Positions 48,976 to 57,733 of a stretch of DNA of 64,000 nucleotides are shown here, piece after piece (position 1 is the first letter of the stretch; the number at the start of each line of letters is the position of its first letter). The DNA is taken from NCBI RefSeq assembly GCF_044872765.1, contig NZ_CP085253.1, positions 1,674,001-1,738,000 on the forward strand, read 5' to 3'. Below the pieces are notes generated by a model, which was given only the letters and a program-made list of their open reading frames with translations, did not search any database and was not told the DNA's origin. The translations under genes and the position numbers were made by a program. The DNA is from Micrococcus sp023147585. Lineage in GTDB: Bacteria; Actinomycetota; Actinomycetes; Actinomycetales; Micrococcaceae.

Positions 48976-49345
48976 TCAGCAGTCCCGGCGCATCACCAGC
49001 CGGGGCCGACCCGAGCCCTTGGCCTTCGTCTCCCCCACCACCGCGAAGCCGGCCTTGTCAAACATGGACCACGTGCCGGCGAAGGCCATGGTGAGGTCGA
49101 TCCGGTCCGGTGCAGCGCCGGCGTCGGCCGCGCGATTGGCGATGGGGTGGGCCTCGACGGCCGGGGCGCCGAGGCGCGGGATCTCCGTGCGCGGACTGAT
49201 GCTGCACCAGGCCACGGGCTCGCCGTCGGCGTACCCGACGACGCCGGGCGCGACGTCCCGGGCCGCGAGCGCGCGCATGGCGTCCTCGCGGGTCTCGCCG
49301 AGCTCGCGCATCTGCGGGGCGGGCGGGCCGTGGGTGGTGCGATCC
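48976..49345 (-). pseudogene. GNAT acetyltransferase with internal deletion
   Basis: From the stop at 48976 the frame reads back through RPRLVMRRDC, TWSMFDKAGFAVVGETKAKG, GAPAVEAHPIANRAADAG and WCSISPRTEIPRL to GVVGYADGEPV. In intact members about 40 residues with the acetyl-CoA-binding loop lie between PRTEIPRL and GAPAVEAHPI; they are absent here. The apparent start codons fall inside the palindromic element at 49346, so the true 5' end is also missing. Non-functional by any reading. Confidence 0.75.
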
Positions 49346-49386
49346 GGAAATGCCATGGGCTGACGCGGATAGCCCATGACAATTCC
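49346..49386. repeat. Palindromic element, ATGCCATGGGC family, copy 3
   Basis: Arms 49346-49361 and 49371-49386 are 16 bases each with two mismatches and a nine-base loop; the core is ATGCCATGGGCT. Read on the minus strand it aligns with copy 1 (AATTG in the first arm, GGCATTTC in the second), so it is inverted relative to copies 1 and 2. It replaces the 5' end of the acetyltransferase remnant. Confidence 0.8.
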
Positions 49387-49424
49387 AGGTCGAGGTCGGC
49401 GCCCGGGGCATCAGACCTGCGGGT

Positions 49425-50282
49425 TCACCCCTCGAGCTCCCGCACCGTCGCGGCCAGCTCGATGCGACCCTCCATCGGGTCGGCCATGATCTGGCGCAGC
49501 TCGGCGTCGGCGAACGCGTCGTCGTCGAACGCCTCCATCAGAGCGATCATCGAGGGGTGCGGGAGCGCACCGCCGGGGGCGTCCTCGAGGAGGTCCACGT
49601 CCTGCTCGCCCGCGGTGAACGCCGCGTAGCGCTCCATGCGGCGCGGCAGCACGCCGGTGACGGTCTCGAAGCCCTCCGCCGCGAACGAGGGCGGTACCTC
49701 ACCCGCCACCGGCAGCGCGAGGACCATCTCGACCGTGGTCGCGCTCCGCGCGCCCGGACGCATCGCCGTCCACATCGGGCCCGCCGGCTGGAGGCCCGCG
49801 GCGACGGCGGCCTCGCCGAGCGCCCCGAACTGGTCGTTGGCCCCGGCGTTCGCCGCGTCGGCGTCGAGGGCGTCCAGGTGCAGCTCCATGACGACGCCGA
49901 CCCACGCGACGGCCTCGGCGGTGCGCTCCCGCACGACCGGCGCGCCGTCGTCGGGACCCTCGGCGTGCGCGCGGGCCAGGGTGAGGGCGCGGTCCTCCAG
50001 GTCGCGACGGCGCCGCAGCGCCTCTGCGTGCTCCTCCAGCAGGGCAGGCATCCGGTCGGGCTCCTCGAGGACCGCCTTGACGTCCTCCACCGCGAGCCCG
50101 GCGGCGCGCAGGACACGGATCTGCACGGCGGCCCGGACCTGACTCGGGGCGTAGCGGCGGTAGCCGGAGTGCGGGTCGACGTCGACGGGCGCGAGCAGGG
50201 CGCGATCGTCGTAGAACCGAAGGGCCTTCACGGACAGGCCTGTGGCGAGTGCGAACTCGCCGATGCTCATCAGGGCGGTCAT
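49425..50282 (-). CDS. MerR family regulator with GyrI-like effector domain
   Basis: This 285-residue regulator has an N-terminal MerR winged helix (SIGEFALATGLSVKALRFYD, SGYRRYAPSQVRAAVQIRVL) and a coiled-coil dimer helix to about 110. A GyrI-like ligand domain follows (AEAVAWVGVVMELHLDALDA, LQPAGPMWTAMRP, and FETVTGVLPRRMERYAAFTA). It would activate or repress in response to a small molecule, like BmrR-type proteins. Its own promoter has the unusual 20-base spacer expected for MerR control. Start at 50282 or at the ATG 12 bases in. Confidence 0.87.
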   Translation of the reverse strand: MTALMSIGEFALATGLSVKALRFYDDRALLAPVDVDPHSGYRRYAPSQVRAAVQIRVLRAAGLAVEDVKAVLEEPDRMPALLEEHAEALRRRRDLEDRALTLARAHAEGPDDGAPVVRERTAEAVAWVGVVMELHLDALDADAANAGANDQFGALGEAAVAAGLQPAGPMWTAMRPGARSATTVEMVLALPVAGEVPPSFAAEGFETVTGVLPRRMERYAAFTAGEQDVDLLEDAPGGALPHPSMIALMEAFDDDAFADAELRQIMADPMEGRIELAATVRELEG

Positions 50283-50310
50283 GGGGTGATCCTCTCTCGG
50301 GGGTGCTCCC

Positions 50311-50342
50311 AGCGTGGGCGCTCCTCCAAGGGGAGGGTCAAG
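50311..50342 (-). promoter_or_regulatory. MerR-type promoter with long spacer and dyad
   Basis: On the minus strand -35 TTGACC (50342-50337) and -10 CACGCT (50316-50311) are 20 bases apart, longer than the standard 17. Inside the spacer CCTCC (50323-50327) and GGAGG (50332-50336) form a dyad on the plus strand. MerR proteins untwist such over-long spacers; autoregulation of the gene at 50282 is inferred. Confidence 0.5.
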
Positions 50343-50444
50343 GCGGATCCGGGCGGTCTTGGCGTGGAACGCCTCGGCTCGAGACGCCCGGCACGATTGC
50401 GGGCGCGGGGCACGGGCGGCGAGACGAGTCGGCCCGCCGACACC

Positions 50445-51506
50445 TCAGACCTCCAGCAGCACCTTGATCTCGCGGCGCTCGTCCATGGCCTGGTAGGCCT
50501 CGGCGGCCTCGTCGATCGGCAGGCGCTTCGTGAAGACCTTGCCGGGCTGGATCTCGCCGGACTGGATACGCTCGATCAGCTCCGGCAGGAAGCGGCGCAC
50601 GGGGGCCGGCCCACCCTCGAGGTGGATCTCGCGGCCGAAGAGGGCAGAGCCGTCGATCGTCTGGTCGTGGGAGACGCCCACGAACCCGACGTACCCGCCG
50701 GGCCGCACGGAGGCGAGCGCCTGGTCCATCGACTCCTGCGTGCCCACGGCCTCGCACACGCCGTGTGCGCCGTAGCCGTTCGTGAGCTCCTTGACCTTCG
50801 CGGCGCCCTCCTCGCCGCGCTCGGCGATCACGACGTCCCCGCCGAACTCACGGGCGAGCGCGGCGCGGTCCTCGTGGCGGGAGAACACGATGACCTGCTC
50901 CGCGCCCAAAGTCTTGGCGGCCAGCACCGCGCTCAGGCCGACGGCGCCGTCGCCCACCACCGCGATGGTCGTGCCGGGGCCGGCCTGCGCAGCCACGGCG
51001 GCGTACCAGCCGGTGCCGAGCACGTCCGAGGCGGCCAGGTAGTCGGCCAGACGGTCCGGGTCGGAGGGCTCGCCCCCGGGGACCTTCACGAGGGAGCCGT
51101 CGGCCAGCTCCACGCGCATGTACTGCGCCTGGCTGCCCGTGTACTCGCCGGCGTTGACGCAGCGGGACTGGTAGCCGGCCTGGCAGATCTCGCACGTGTT
51201 GTCCGAGAGCATGAACGATCCGATCACGAAGTCGCCGAGCTGGAGGGTGGCGACCTCCGCGCCCTTCTCCACGATCGTGCCCACGTACTCGTGGCCCATC
51301 CGCCGGTGGTCCACCTCGTTGTGGCCGCGGTAGGGCCACAGGTCCGAGCCGCACACGCACGCGGCGGCCAGCTTCAGGACCACGTCACCGGGCTTCTGCA
51401 CGCGCGGGGTGTCCACCTCCTCAACGACGACGTCGCCCGGGGCGCGCATGACGACGGCCTTCATCGTCTCGGGGATGGCAGGGGTGGTGGAGGTCTGGGC
51501 GGTCAT
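50445..51506 (-). CDS. Zinc-dependent alcohol dehydrogenase
   Basis: This 353-residue MDR enzyme has catalytic zinc ligands in VCGSDLWPYRG and MGHEYVG. In the structural-zinc lobe only CEICQAGYQSRC gives clear cysteines, so the second zinc may be altered. Coenzyme loop AVVGDGAVGLSAVL and VIVFSRHEDR follow, the arginine suggesting NADP preference. It closely resembles threonine-dehydrogenase-type or formaldehyde-linked alcohol dehydrogenases of actinobacteria. GAGAGGACAG precedes the ATG. Transcribed toward the MerR gene's 5' region, which may regulate it. Confidence 0.88.
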   Translation of the reverse strand: MTAQTSTTPAIPETMKAVVMRAPGDVVVEEVDTPRVQKPGDVVLKLAAACVCGSDLWPYRGHNEVDHRRMGHEYVGTIVEKGAEVATLQLGDFVIGSFMLSDNTCEICQAGYQSRCVNAGEYTGSQAQYMRVELADGSLVKVPGGEPSDPDRLADYLAASDVLGTGWYAAVAAQAGPGTTIAVVGDGAVGLSAVLAAKTLGAEQVIVFSRHEDRAALAREFGGDVVIAERGEEGAAKVKELTNGYGAHGVCEAVGTQESMDQALASVRPGGYVGFVGVSHDQTIDGSALFGREIHLEGGPAPVRRFLPELIERIQSGEIQPGKVFTKRLPIDEAAEAYQAMDERREIKVLLEV

Positions 51507-51758
51507 GGTCTGTCCTCTCGTCTGGCCCGGCGGTCCGGGCGGCGGTGTGCTGGGACCAGTCTTCCTTCCCTGGACGGTGGGGACGACGGATCGGCGACGC
51601 AGGCGGGGCCGGTGGATGGCCGCGTGCCAGCGGTTCGGCAGACCCCTCGAGGCCCCGCTCCATGACGATGCCGCCGAGCCTGGGTGCGTAAATACAGGCA
51701 CTTCGTCCTGAAACCCGACCCGCGGTGCTTGAGGAAGGTGCTCCAGCCGTCCCGCGAC

Positions 51759-51791
51759 GCAGGCCCCACCCCACACGGGGGCGGGGCCTGC
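51759..51791 (-). terminator. Terminator hairpin after the M28 peptidase gene
   Basis: GCAGGCCCC (51759-51767) pairs with GGGGCCTGC (51783-51791), and CCCC/GGGG pairs again inside. It begins 47 bases after the peptidase stop on the minus strand. The remaining 51507-51758 gap shows only the promoter region of the alcohol dehydrogenase and nothing else I can support. Confidence 0.6.
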
Positions 51792-51837
51792 GGCCGCCCC
51801 CGCGGGGCCACCCAGGCCGCCACGTGAGGCGACTCGG

Positions 51838-53241
51838 TCAGGAGGTGGCCAGCGCGTAGGCCGCGCAGCCCTGGATCTCCATGGAAACCGTCAGACGCTC
51901 GAGGGAGATGTTGCGGGCCACCGTGTCGTCCGAGGAATGGTATTCGGGCTCGAGGAAGAATCCGTCCCGGTGGAGCCAGCCGAAGTTGCCGCTGTCCACG
52001 CCGACCTCGGAGAAGGAGGCGTGGTCGGATCGGCCCATCGGGAAGATCTCGCCCATCTTCGTCCGGTACCCCAGTCGGTCGCCGGCCGCCAGCACAGCCT
52101 GGTTCACCGGGTTGGAACGCCCGTTGAGCTCCAGGAGCCAGTACTTCTCGGCCGGCTCCCAGCTGGTGGCGATCATGTCGTTGTTGAAGACCCCGCGCAG
52201 CCGGGCACGCTCCGCGTCGGCCAGGTTCCGCGCATGATGCCGCGAGCCGACGAGGCCGACCTCCTCCGAGCCCCAGAAGCCGAAGGAGAGATCGGCCACC
52301 GTCGGTGATGTCGCCATGACCCGCGCCAGCTCGAGGCACAGCGCGGTGCCGGAGCCGTTGTCGTTGGCCCCGCGTGAGCCGATGACGCTGTCGTAGTGGG
52401 CTCCGACCATCACGCGGTCCCGCGTCCTGCCGGCGGCCCCCTTGCGGCCGGGCCGAGTGCCGATCACGTTGGAGCTGCGGGTGTCGCGGTACTCCATGGT
52501 GGTCACGGTCAGCCGGGCTTCACCCGCACGGAGCAGCCCCAGCAGCTGCTCCTTCTGGACCTGGCTGACACCGACGACGGGGATGTCCACGCGCGGGACG
52601 GTCAGCCGGGGGACGAAGGCGGGCGCCTGGGACGGGGCCGTGGCGTCGCGGCGGGTGGCGATGACGGCGACGGCTCCCCGCTCGGCGGCGGCGACCGCCA
52701 GCGGGGTCACGTCCTCGGTCTGCGTGACCACCCGCATGATCACCACGCCCGTCAGGTCCGCAGGGAGATCGGCCGGGGACGAGGACGGGGCGAGGCGCAG
52801 CGATCCGCTGACCGTGACGTCCTGGACCGCCTCGGCGGCGGACCCGACGCCCCATCCGAACCGCGCGTCGAGGCCGGCCCCGGACAGGGTTCCGATCCGC
52901 CGGTCCGGCACCGCGAAGCGTTCCACCTCCACGGTGTATCCGGCCTGATCCAGCTGCGCGGCGATGTAGTCCGCAGCGCGGTCCTCACCGGGCGTGCCGG
53001 TGTAGCGCTGGCCGATCACCTCGGTGAGGTACGTCAGATCGTCCACGGCTCGGGCGGGCCTGATTCGGTTGATGATCTGACGATCCTGACCCGTCAGGCG
53101 AGGCGGCCGGACGGCCCCCGGCCGCGTCGCGTCGACAGCCCACGCCGGCATGGCAAAGGCGGTGGTGGCCGCGCCGACCGCCCCGGCACCGCTGAGGGCC
53201 AGGAACGATCGACGGGAGAGGCGGGAGGCGGAGATGGGCAT
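51838..53241 (-). CDS. Tat-exported M28 family zinc aminopeptidase
   Basis: This 467-residue secreted peptidase has a twin-arginine signal SRRSFLALSGAGAV at 9-22, ending AWA before residue 36. A PA (protease-associated) insertion lies at about 125-245. The M28 catalytic core follows: VGAHYDSV with H282 and D284, GANDNGSG (bridging Asp), FWGSEEVGLVGS (catalytic and metal Glu), NNDMIATS and a final ligand in YHSSDDT. It would remove N-terminal residues from peptides outside the cell. Ribosome site GAGGAG precedes the ATG. Divergent from the acyl-CoA ligase gene. Confidence 0.92.
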   Translation of the reverse strand: MPISASRLSRRSFLALSGAGAVGAATTAFAMPAWAVDATRPGAVRPPRLTGQDRQIINRIRPARAVDDLTYLTEVIGQRYTGTPGEDRAADYIAAQLDQAGYTVEVERFAVPDRRIGTLSGAGLDARFGWGVGSAAEAVQDVTVSGSLRLAPSSSPADLPADLTGVVIMRVVTQTEDVTPLAVAAAERGAVAVIATRRDATAPSQAPAFVPRLTVPRVDIPVVGVSQVQKEQLLGLLRAGEARLTVTTMEYRDTRSSNVIGTRPGRKGAAGRTRDRVMVGAHYDSVIGSRGANDNGSGTALCLELARVMATSPTVADLSFGFWGSEEVGLVGSRHHARNLADAERARLRGVFNNDMIATSWEPAEKYWLLELNGRSNPVNQAVLAAGDRLGYRTKMGEIFPMGRSDHASFSEVGVDSGNFGWLHRDGFFLEPEYHSSDDTVARNISLERLTVSMEIQGCAAYALATS

Positions 53242-53413
53242 GCGGGCTCCTCAGGAGGCGGGGTGGAAGTGGCACCCATCACACCCCATGTCTGGCCCGG
53301 CGACAAGATGGCGTGAGGTCGACCGACACACCCCGCTCGGCTCACAGCGAACGAGCGACGCCGGGCGTTACGCTGTGGCTCCCATCACATCCGACTCCCC
53401 TCGGAGGCCCATC

Positions 53414-54916
53414 GTGACCCTCACCCTGCCCGCCCGGCTCGAGCGCACCGCCGCCGAGCACCCCGACTCCCCCGCGCTGGTCCTCGGCGAGGAGCGCCTG
53501 ACCTACGCGGAGCTGCAGGACCAGGTCCGGCTCCTGGCCGGGCTCCTGCGCCAGGAGGGCATCGGACCCGGCGACCGCGTCGCCCTCATGGCCCCGAACG
53601 TCCTCGCGTTCCCCGTGGTGCTGTTCGCGACGCTGCAGGTGGGCGCCGTCGTCGTGCCCATGAACCCGCTGTTCAAGCGGCGGGAGGTCGAGTACTACCT
53701 GGAGGACTCGGGCGCCTCGATGCTGTGGGCGATCCCCTCGCCCGACGCCGCCGAGGCCGCGCAGGCCGCGGGCGTGCCGCTGCGCACCCTGGGCGAGGAC
53801 GGACTGGCCCCGCACCTGGCGGAGAGCCCCGGCCCGGTGACCGAGGCCACGCCGCGGGACCTCGAGGACGACGCCGTCATCCTCTACACCTCCGGCACCA
53901 CCGGCCGCCCCAAGGGGGCCCAGCTGACCCACCGGAACATGGGCACCAACGCGGACACCGCGGCGGAGACGCTGATCCAGCTCCAGCACGGGGAGACCGT
54001 GCTCGGCTGCCTGCCGCTGTTCCACGTCTTCGGCCTCACGTGCGCGCTCATGGCGCCCGTGACGATGGGCGCCAGCCTGGCGTTGATCCCCCGCTTCGAT
54101 CCCGCCGTGGCCGCGCAGACCGTCCGGGAGTGCGCGGTGGACGTGTTCATCGGCGTGCCCACCATGTACGGGGCCGTGCTGGCCGCGGCCAAGGACCGTC
54201 CGGAGGACCTGGCCAGCCTGCGCCTGGGCGTCTCCGGCGGGTCGGCCCTGCCCGTGGAGCTGCTGCGCCGCTTCGAGGCCACCTTCGACTGCGAGATCCT
54301 CGAGGGCTACGGCCTGTCCGAGACCTCCCCGGTGGCGTGCTTCAACCATCCGGGTGAGGAGCATCAGCCGGGCTCGATCGGACGCGCCGTCCGAGGGTGC
54401 GAACTGCAGCTGGTGACGCCGGACGGGGCCGTCGTGCCCGAGGGCGACGAGGAGACCCTGGGCGAGGTGTGGATCCGCGGGGAGAACGTGATGAAGGGCT
54501 ACTGGGGCAAGCCGGAGGCCACCGCCCAGGCCATCACCGAGGACGGCTGGTTCCGCTCCGGCGACCTCGCCCGGCGCGATGCCGCGGGCAACTACTACAT
54601 CGTGGACCGCACGAAGGACATGATCCTGCGCGGCGGGCTCAACGTGTACCCGCGCGAGATCGAGGAGGTGCTCTACGAGCACCCGGCCGTCGCGGAGGCC
54701 GCCGTGGTGGGGGTGCCCCACCCGGAGCTCGGCCAGGAGGTCGCCGCGCACGTGGTGCTCGCCCCCGGCGCGCACGCCACGGAGGCGGAGCTGATCGAGC
54801 ACGTGAAGTCCCAGGTGGCCCCCTACAAGTACCCGCGCACCGTGAACGTGCGGGACGGACTGCCCAAGACTGCCACCGGCAAGATCCTCAAACGGGAACT
54901 GACGCCGGCGGAGTGA
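53414..54916 (+). CDS. Long-chain fatty-acid-CoA ligase (AMP-binding)
   Basis: This 500-residue adenylate-forming enzyme has the phosphate loop YTSGTTGRPKG at 158-168, YGLSETSP (adenine motif), hinge GWFRSGDLARRD and the C-terminal catalytic lysine in KTATGKILKREL. The length and the RGGLNVYPREIEE block fit medium/long-chain acyl-CoA ligases. The GTG at 53414 is chosen for its GGAGG site; the frame is open further upstream into the peptidase signal region but without a start. It activates fatty acids for degradation or lipid synthesis. Confidence 0.92.
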   Translation: MTLTLPARLERTAAEHPDSPALVLGEERLTYAELQDQVRLLAGLLRQEGIGPGDRVALMAPNVLAFPVVLFATLQVGAVVVPMNPLFKRREVEYYLEDSGASMLWAIPSPDAAEAAQAAGVPLRTLGEDGLAPHLAESPGPVTEATPRDLEDDAVILYTSGTTGRPKGAQLTHRNMGTNADTAAETLIQLQHGETVLGCLPLFHVFGLTCALMAPVTMGASLALIPRFDPAVAAQTVRECAVDVFIGVPTMYGAVLAAAKDRPEDLASLRLGVSGGSALPVELLRRFEATFDCEILEGYGLSETSPVACFNHPGEEHQPGSIGRAVRGCELQLVTPDGAVVPEGDEETLGEVWIRGENVMKGYWGKPEATAQAITEDGWFRSGDLARRDAAGNYYIVDRTKDMILRGGLNVYPREIEEVLYEHPAVAEAAVVGVPHPELGQEVAAHVVLAPGAHATEAELIEHVKSQVAPYKYPRTVNVRDGLPKTATGKILKRELTPAE

Positions 54917-54958
54917 GCCCGGGATGACCGCCCAGGCCGGACACACGGTGAGCCTCCC

Positions 54959-55681
54959 ATGACGACCCTGCAGCGCCTGCGCACGGAGGTGGCCCGGCGG
55001 TACGCCGCCCTCGACCTGCCCGCCTGGCCTGCCCCGCACCCGGACAGCGCCCCGCCCTGGGAGGAGGAGTACTCCCGGGTGACCGACCCGCAGCGATATC
55101 GGATCGCGGCCGCCCGGGCCCGCGTGTGGTCCGAGGTGCTCGCGGAGGCGGGCGCCGCCGTCGCGCCGGACCCGGTGCCTGGCATCCCGCTCGACGAGGC
55201 CGGGCGCGCCGACCTGACGGTCCCCGTGGACCGGGCGCTGCGGGTGGCGCCGCCGGCCGGCGTAGACGGCGCCTCCCCCTGGTGGCTGCTGGAGACGGAC
55301 GTACCCCAGGCCGAGGACGGCGGCGTCCTGCCGGTGATCCGGGTGGCGGTCGGCGCCCCGGGGCAGGTGCACGCGCTGCTCCCGGACTGCGGATGCGACG
55401 CCTGCGACCCCGGGTCGGACGAGCTGCTCGAGGCCGTGGACCAGGCGGTCGCGCGCGCGGTCGGGACGGGGGTGAGCCTGCGGGGCCGTCACGGGCAGCG
55501 GCGCCGGGACTGGCACGTGCACGGGCGCTCGGACGGCACGGCCGAGGGACAGGGACGGGTCCCGGGATGGCCGTTCGAAGCGCTCACGGACGCCTGCCGA
55601 GACCTGGCCGCCGGCGGCCGTCCGAGGCTGCCGCGCGGGACCGAGGCGACCGTGCGGGCAGGGTGGTTCCCGGAGACGTGA
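54959..55681 (+). CDS. DUF6226 family protein
   Basis: This 240-residue cytosolic protein contains the family's cysteine motif LLPDCGCDACDPGSDELLEA at about 140-159, where three cysteines may bind a metal. LRTEVARRYAALDLPAWPAP marks the N-terminus and the tail ends ATVRAGWFPET. The family is actinobacterial and uncharacterised. It starts 42 bases after the ligase stop and may be co-transcribed, though no functional tie is evident. Confidence 0.75.
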   Translation: MTTLQRLRTEVARRYAALDLPAWPAPHPDSAPPWEEEYSRVTDPQRYRIAAARARVWSEVLAEAGAAVAPDPVPGIPLDEAGRADLTVPVDRALRVAPPAGVDGASPWWLLETDVPQAEDGGVLPVIRVAVGAPGQVHALLPDCGCDACDPGSDELLEAVDQAVARAVGTGVSLRGRHGQRRRDWHVHGRSDGTAEGQGRVPGWPFEALTDACRDLAAGGRPRLPRGTEATVRAGWFPET

Positions 55682-55708
55682 GGGGGCGGAGTCGCCGGGT
55701 GCCGCCGC

Positions 55709-56461
55709 TCAGAACAGTGCCGCCACCCCCCGAACAGCGAGCGGGAGGAGCCGCACGGCCCGCACCACGGTGAACGCCGTGACCACCGAGACGAGCACCC
55801 ACTCCCGCCAGGACCCGGTCCGGCCGAGCAGGGGGAGCCGGAACCGTCCGGAGGACTGCCACCACCGCAGGCGCGCGGGAGGCTCCGGACTGAGCGGCCA
55901 GAGCAGGGCCACCCCGTTGTCGGTGAGGGCGTCGCCGAGGATGTGCACGCTCACGCCGACGGCCACGGAGGCGGGGATCCACCACAGCCCGTCGCTGAGG
56001 ACGGTCGCCGACACCGCGACCAGGATGCCGAGTGCCCACGCGGCCCTCCATCCCCGGTTCGGGAGCAGTCGGAGGGCCTTGGCGGCCACGGCCGCCAGGA
56101 ACGCGGCGATGACCCCCTGCCCCGGCGTGTAGACGTGCCCCGCGATCGGCACCTGGATGGAGGCGGCCGCCGTGGCGATGGCGGTGAACGCCGCAATCCC
56201 CACCAGCGAGTGTGTGCCGCGTCGATGCCCGCCGGCCACGTGGCGGATGCCGCGACTCATCCACTCGGTCAGGGGCGGCAGGGCGTGGACGACGGTGGCG
56301 CGGGGGTGGTCCCAGTCGCTGATCATGGCCGCGCCGGCGGTGGTCACGGCGCCGAGCAGCTGGAGTTCGGCGGGCAGGTGCAGCACGGCGACCGGCGACT
56401 GCCAGTGCGTGAGCGCCAGCCAGGCCGCGGCGCCGGTGACCGCGTGGGACGGGCCCATCAT
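55709..56461 (-). CDS. YdjM/DUF457 family membrane-bound metal-dependent hydrolase
   Basis: A 250-residue protein with about five spans; the family signature is MMGPSHAVTGAAAWLAL, then AAMISDWDHPRATVVHALPP (conserved D-DHP), HRRGTHSLVG and HILGDALTDNGVALLWPLS. The conserved His/Asp set implies metal binding in the membrane; the E. coli member YdjM is SOS-induced, but no LexA box is obvious here. Two tandem ATGs follow GAGAGGACC. Confidence 0.87.
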   Translation of the reverse strand: MMGPSHAVTGAAAWLALTHWQSPVAVLHLPAELQLLGAVTTAGAAMISDWDHPRATVVHALPPLTEWMSRGIRHVAGGHRRGTHSLVGIAAFTAIATAAASIQVPIAGHVYTPGQGVIAAFLAAVAAKALRLLPNRGWRAAWALGILVAVSATVLSDGLWWIPASVAVGVSVHILGDALTDNGVALLWPLSPEPPARLRWWQSSGRFRLPLLGRTGSWREWVLVSVVTAFTVVRAVRLLPLAVRGVAALF

Positions 56462-56603
56462 GGGTGGGGTCCTCTCGTTCGCAGGACCGGGCCGCGTCAC
56501 CGCGCCCGCGAGGGCCGGCGGGCGGCCCGCGGGGAAGGAAGAGGACCAGGGTGGCAGGCGGGGCAGACACGGTAAGGGCGACGCCGCAGCCGGAGCGGGT
56601 CGA

Positions 56604-56632
56604 GGCGGCTGCCCGGCCGCTGGGCAGCCGCC
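56604..56632 (-). terminator. Terminator of the GntR-lrgAB operon
   Basis: GGCGGCTGCCC (56604-56614) and GGGCAGCCGCC (56622-56632) form a perfect 11-bp stem with a seven-base loop, seven bases after the lrgB stop at 56640. Confidence 0.75.
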
Positions 56633-56639
56633 CGGCCCC

Positions 56640-57374
56640 TCACCCCGTCATCGCCAGCACCAGCGGGGCCAGCAGGGCGGTGAGCACGCCGGAGCAGGCC
56701 ATGGCGAGGGCGGAGAACGCGCCGGTCTTCGGCCCCTCGGCGAGGGCGCGGGCGGTCCCGATGCCGTGGGAGCTCACGCCGATGGCCAGGCCGCGCACGC
56801 GGGGGTCGCGCACGCGCAGCCGGTCGAGCACCCAGGGGGCGAGCACGGCGCCGAGCACGCCGGTGAGCACGGGGAGCACGGCGGCGAGGGAGACGATCCC
56901 GCCGCCGGCGTCGGCCACCGCCATGGCGATCGGCGTGGTCGCGGACTTGGGGGCGAACGTGGCGGCCAGCGCTGCGTCCCCGCCCATCAGCCGCACGATC
57001 AGCACGGCGCTCACCATGGCGGTCAGCGAGCCGACGGTGACCCCGACGGCGATCGGCAGCAGCAGCTTCCGGATGTCAGGCCCGGCCCGGTACAGGGGGA
57101 CGGCGAGGGCCACGGTGGCGGGGCCCAGCAGGAAGGTGAGGTAGCTGCCGCCGATCATGTAAGTCTCGTAGTCGATGCCGGTCAGGGCCAGGAACGCGGC
57201 CACCAGCACGATCGTCACGAGCACGGGCGTGAGCAGGGCGGTCTGCCGGGCGGCGAGCCACAGGCGGCGGGCGAGCACGGCGAGGGCGAGGGTCAGCGCG
57301 ATGCCGAACAGCGGTGTGTGCAGGAGCGCGTCCCAGGCCTCGGCGAGGGAGTCGGTGAGTTCGGCGGCGTTCAC
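56640..57374 (-). CDS. lrgB: LrgB family protein
   Basis: This 244-residue membrane protein has the LrgB pattern: GGSYLTFLLGPATVALAVPL, SLTAMVSAVLIVRLMGGD, FAPKSATTPIAMAVADAGGG and DPRVRGLAIGVSSHGIGTAR. With LrgA it forms the holin/antiholin-like module that also moves pyruvate or glycolate in various bacteria. The GTG start overlaps the lrgA stop (GTGA). Third gene of the GntR-lrgA-lrgB operon. Confidence 0.9.
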   Translation of the reverse strand: MNAAELTDSLAEAWDALLHTPLFGIALTLALAVLARRLWLAARQTALLTPVLVTIVLVAAFLALTGIDYETYMIGGSYLTFLLGPATVALAVPLYRAGPDIRKLLLPIAVGVTVGSLTAMVSAVLIVRLMGGDAALAATFAPKSATTPIAMAVADAGGGIVSLAAVLPVLTGVLGAVLAPWVLDRLRVRDPRVRGLAIGVSSHGIGTARALAEGPKTGAFSALAMACSGVLTALLAPLVLAMTG

Positions 57375-57733
57375 TGTGCGTCCTCCTTGTCCGTGAGGCG
57401 GCGGGCGAGCGGGGCGGCGACGCCGGCGGTGACCACCAGCCCCAGCAGCCAGGGCACCACGAAGCCGACCAGCATCAGCGCCCGGTGTTCCCCGATGAGG
57501 CCCAGCACCGCGACGACGCCGACGCCCGCCGGGACGAACAGCAGCGGCAGGTGCTGGAGCAGGTGGTGGCTCGCCGTCATCACCGGCGCGTCCTCGGCCG
57601 GCCGGCGCCACGCGAGCAGGCCGAGCAGCAGGAGCATGCCCAGCACGGCCCCGGGGATCGGCAGGTGCAGCGTGTCGGCCACGAGCGTGCCCGCCAGCTG
57701 GCAGAGCAGCAGGATCAGCAGGCCCTCGATCAT
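57371..57733 (-). CDS. lrgA: LrgA/CidA family protein
   Basis: The 120 residues have four spans: IEGLLILLLCQLAGTLVADT, IPGAVLGMLLLLGLLAWR, LFVPAGVGVVAVLGLI and LMLVGFVVPWLLGLVVTAGV. PIPGAVLGM and LPLLFVPAGVGV are the family signatures. Its ATG overlaps the GntR stop by four bases (ATGA), so the regulator, LrgA and LrgB are co-translated. Confidence 0.9.
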   Translation of the reverse strand: MIEGLLILLLCQLAGTLVADTLHLPIPGAVLGMLLLLGLLAWRRPAEDAPVMTASHHLLQHLPLLFVPAGVGVVAVLGLIGEHRALMLVGFVVPWLLGLVVTAGVAAPLARRLTDKEDAQ

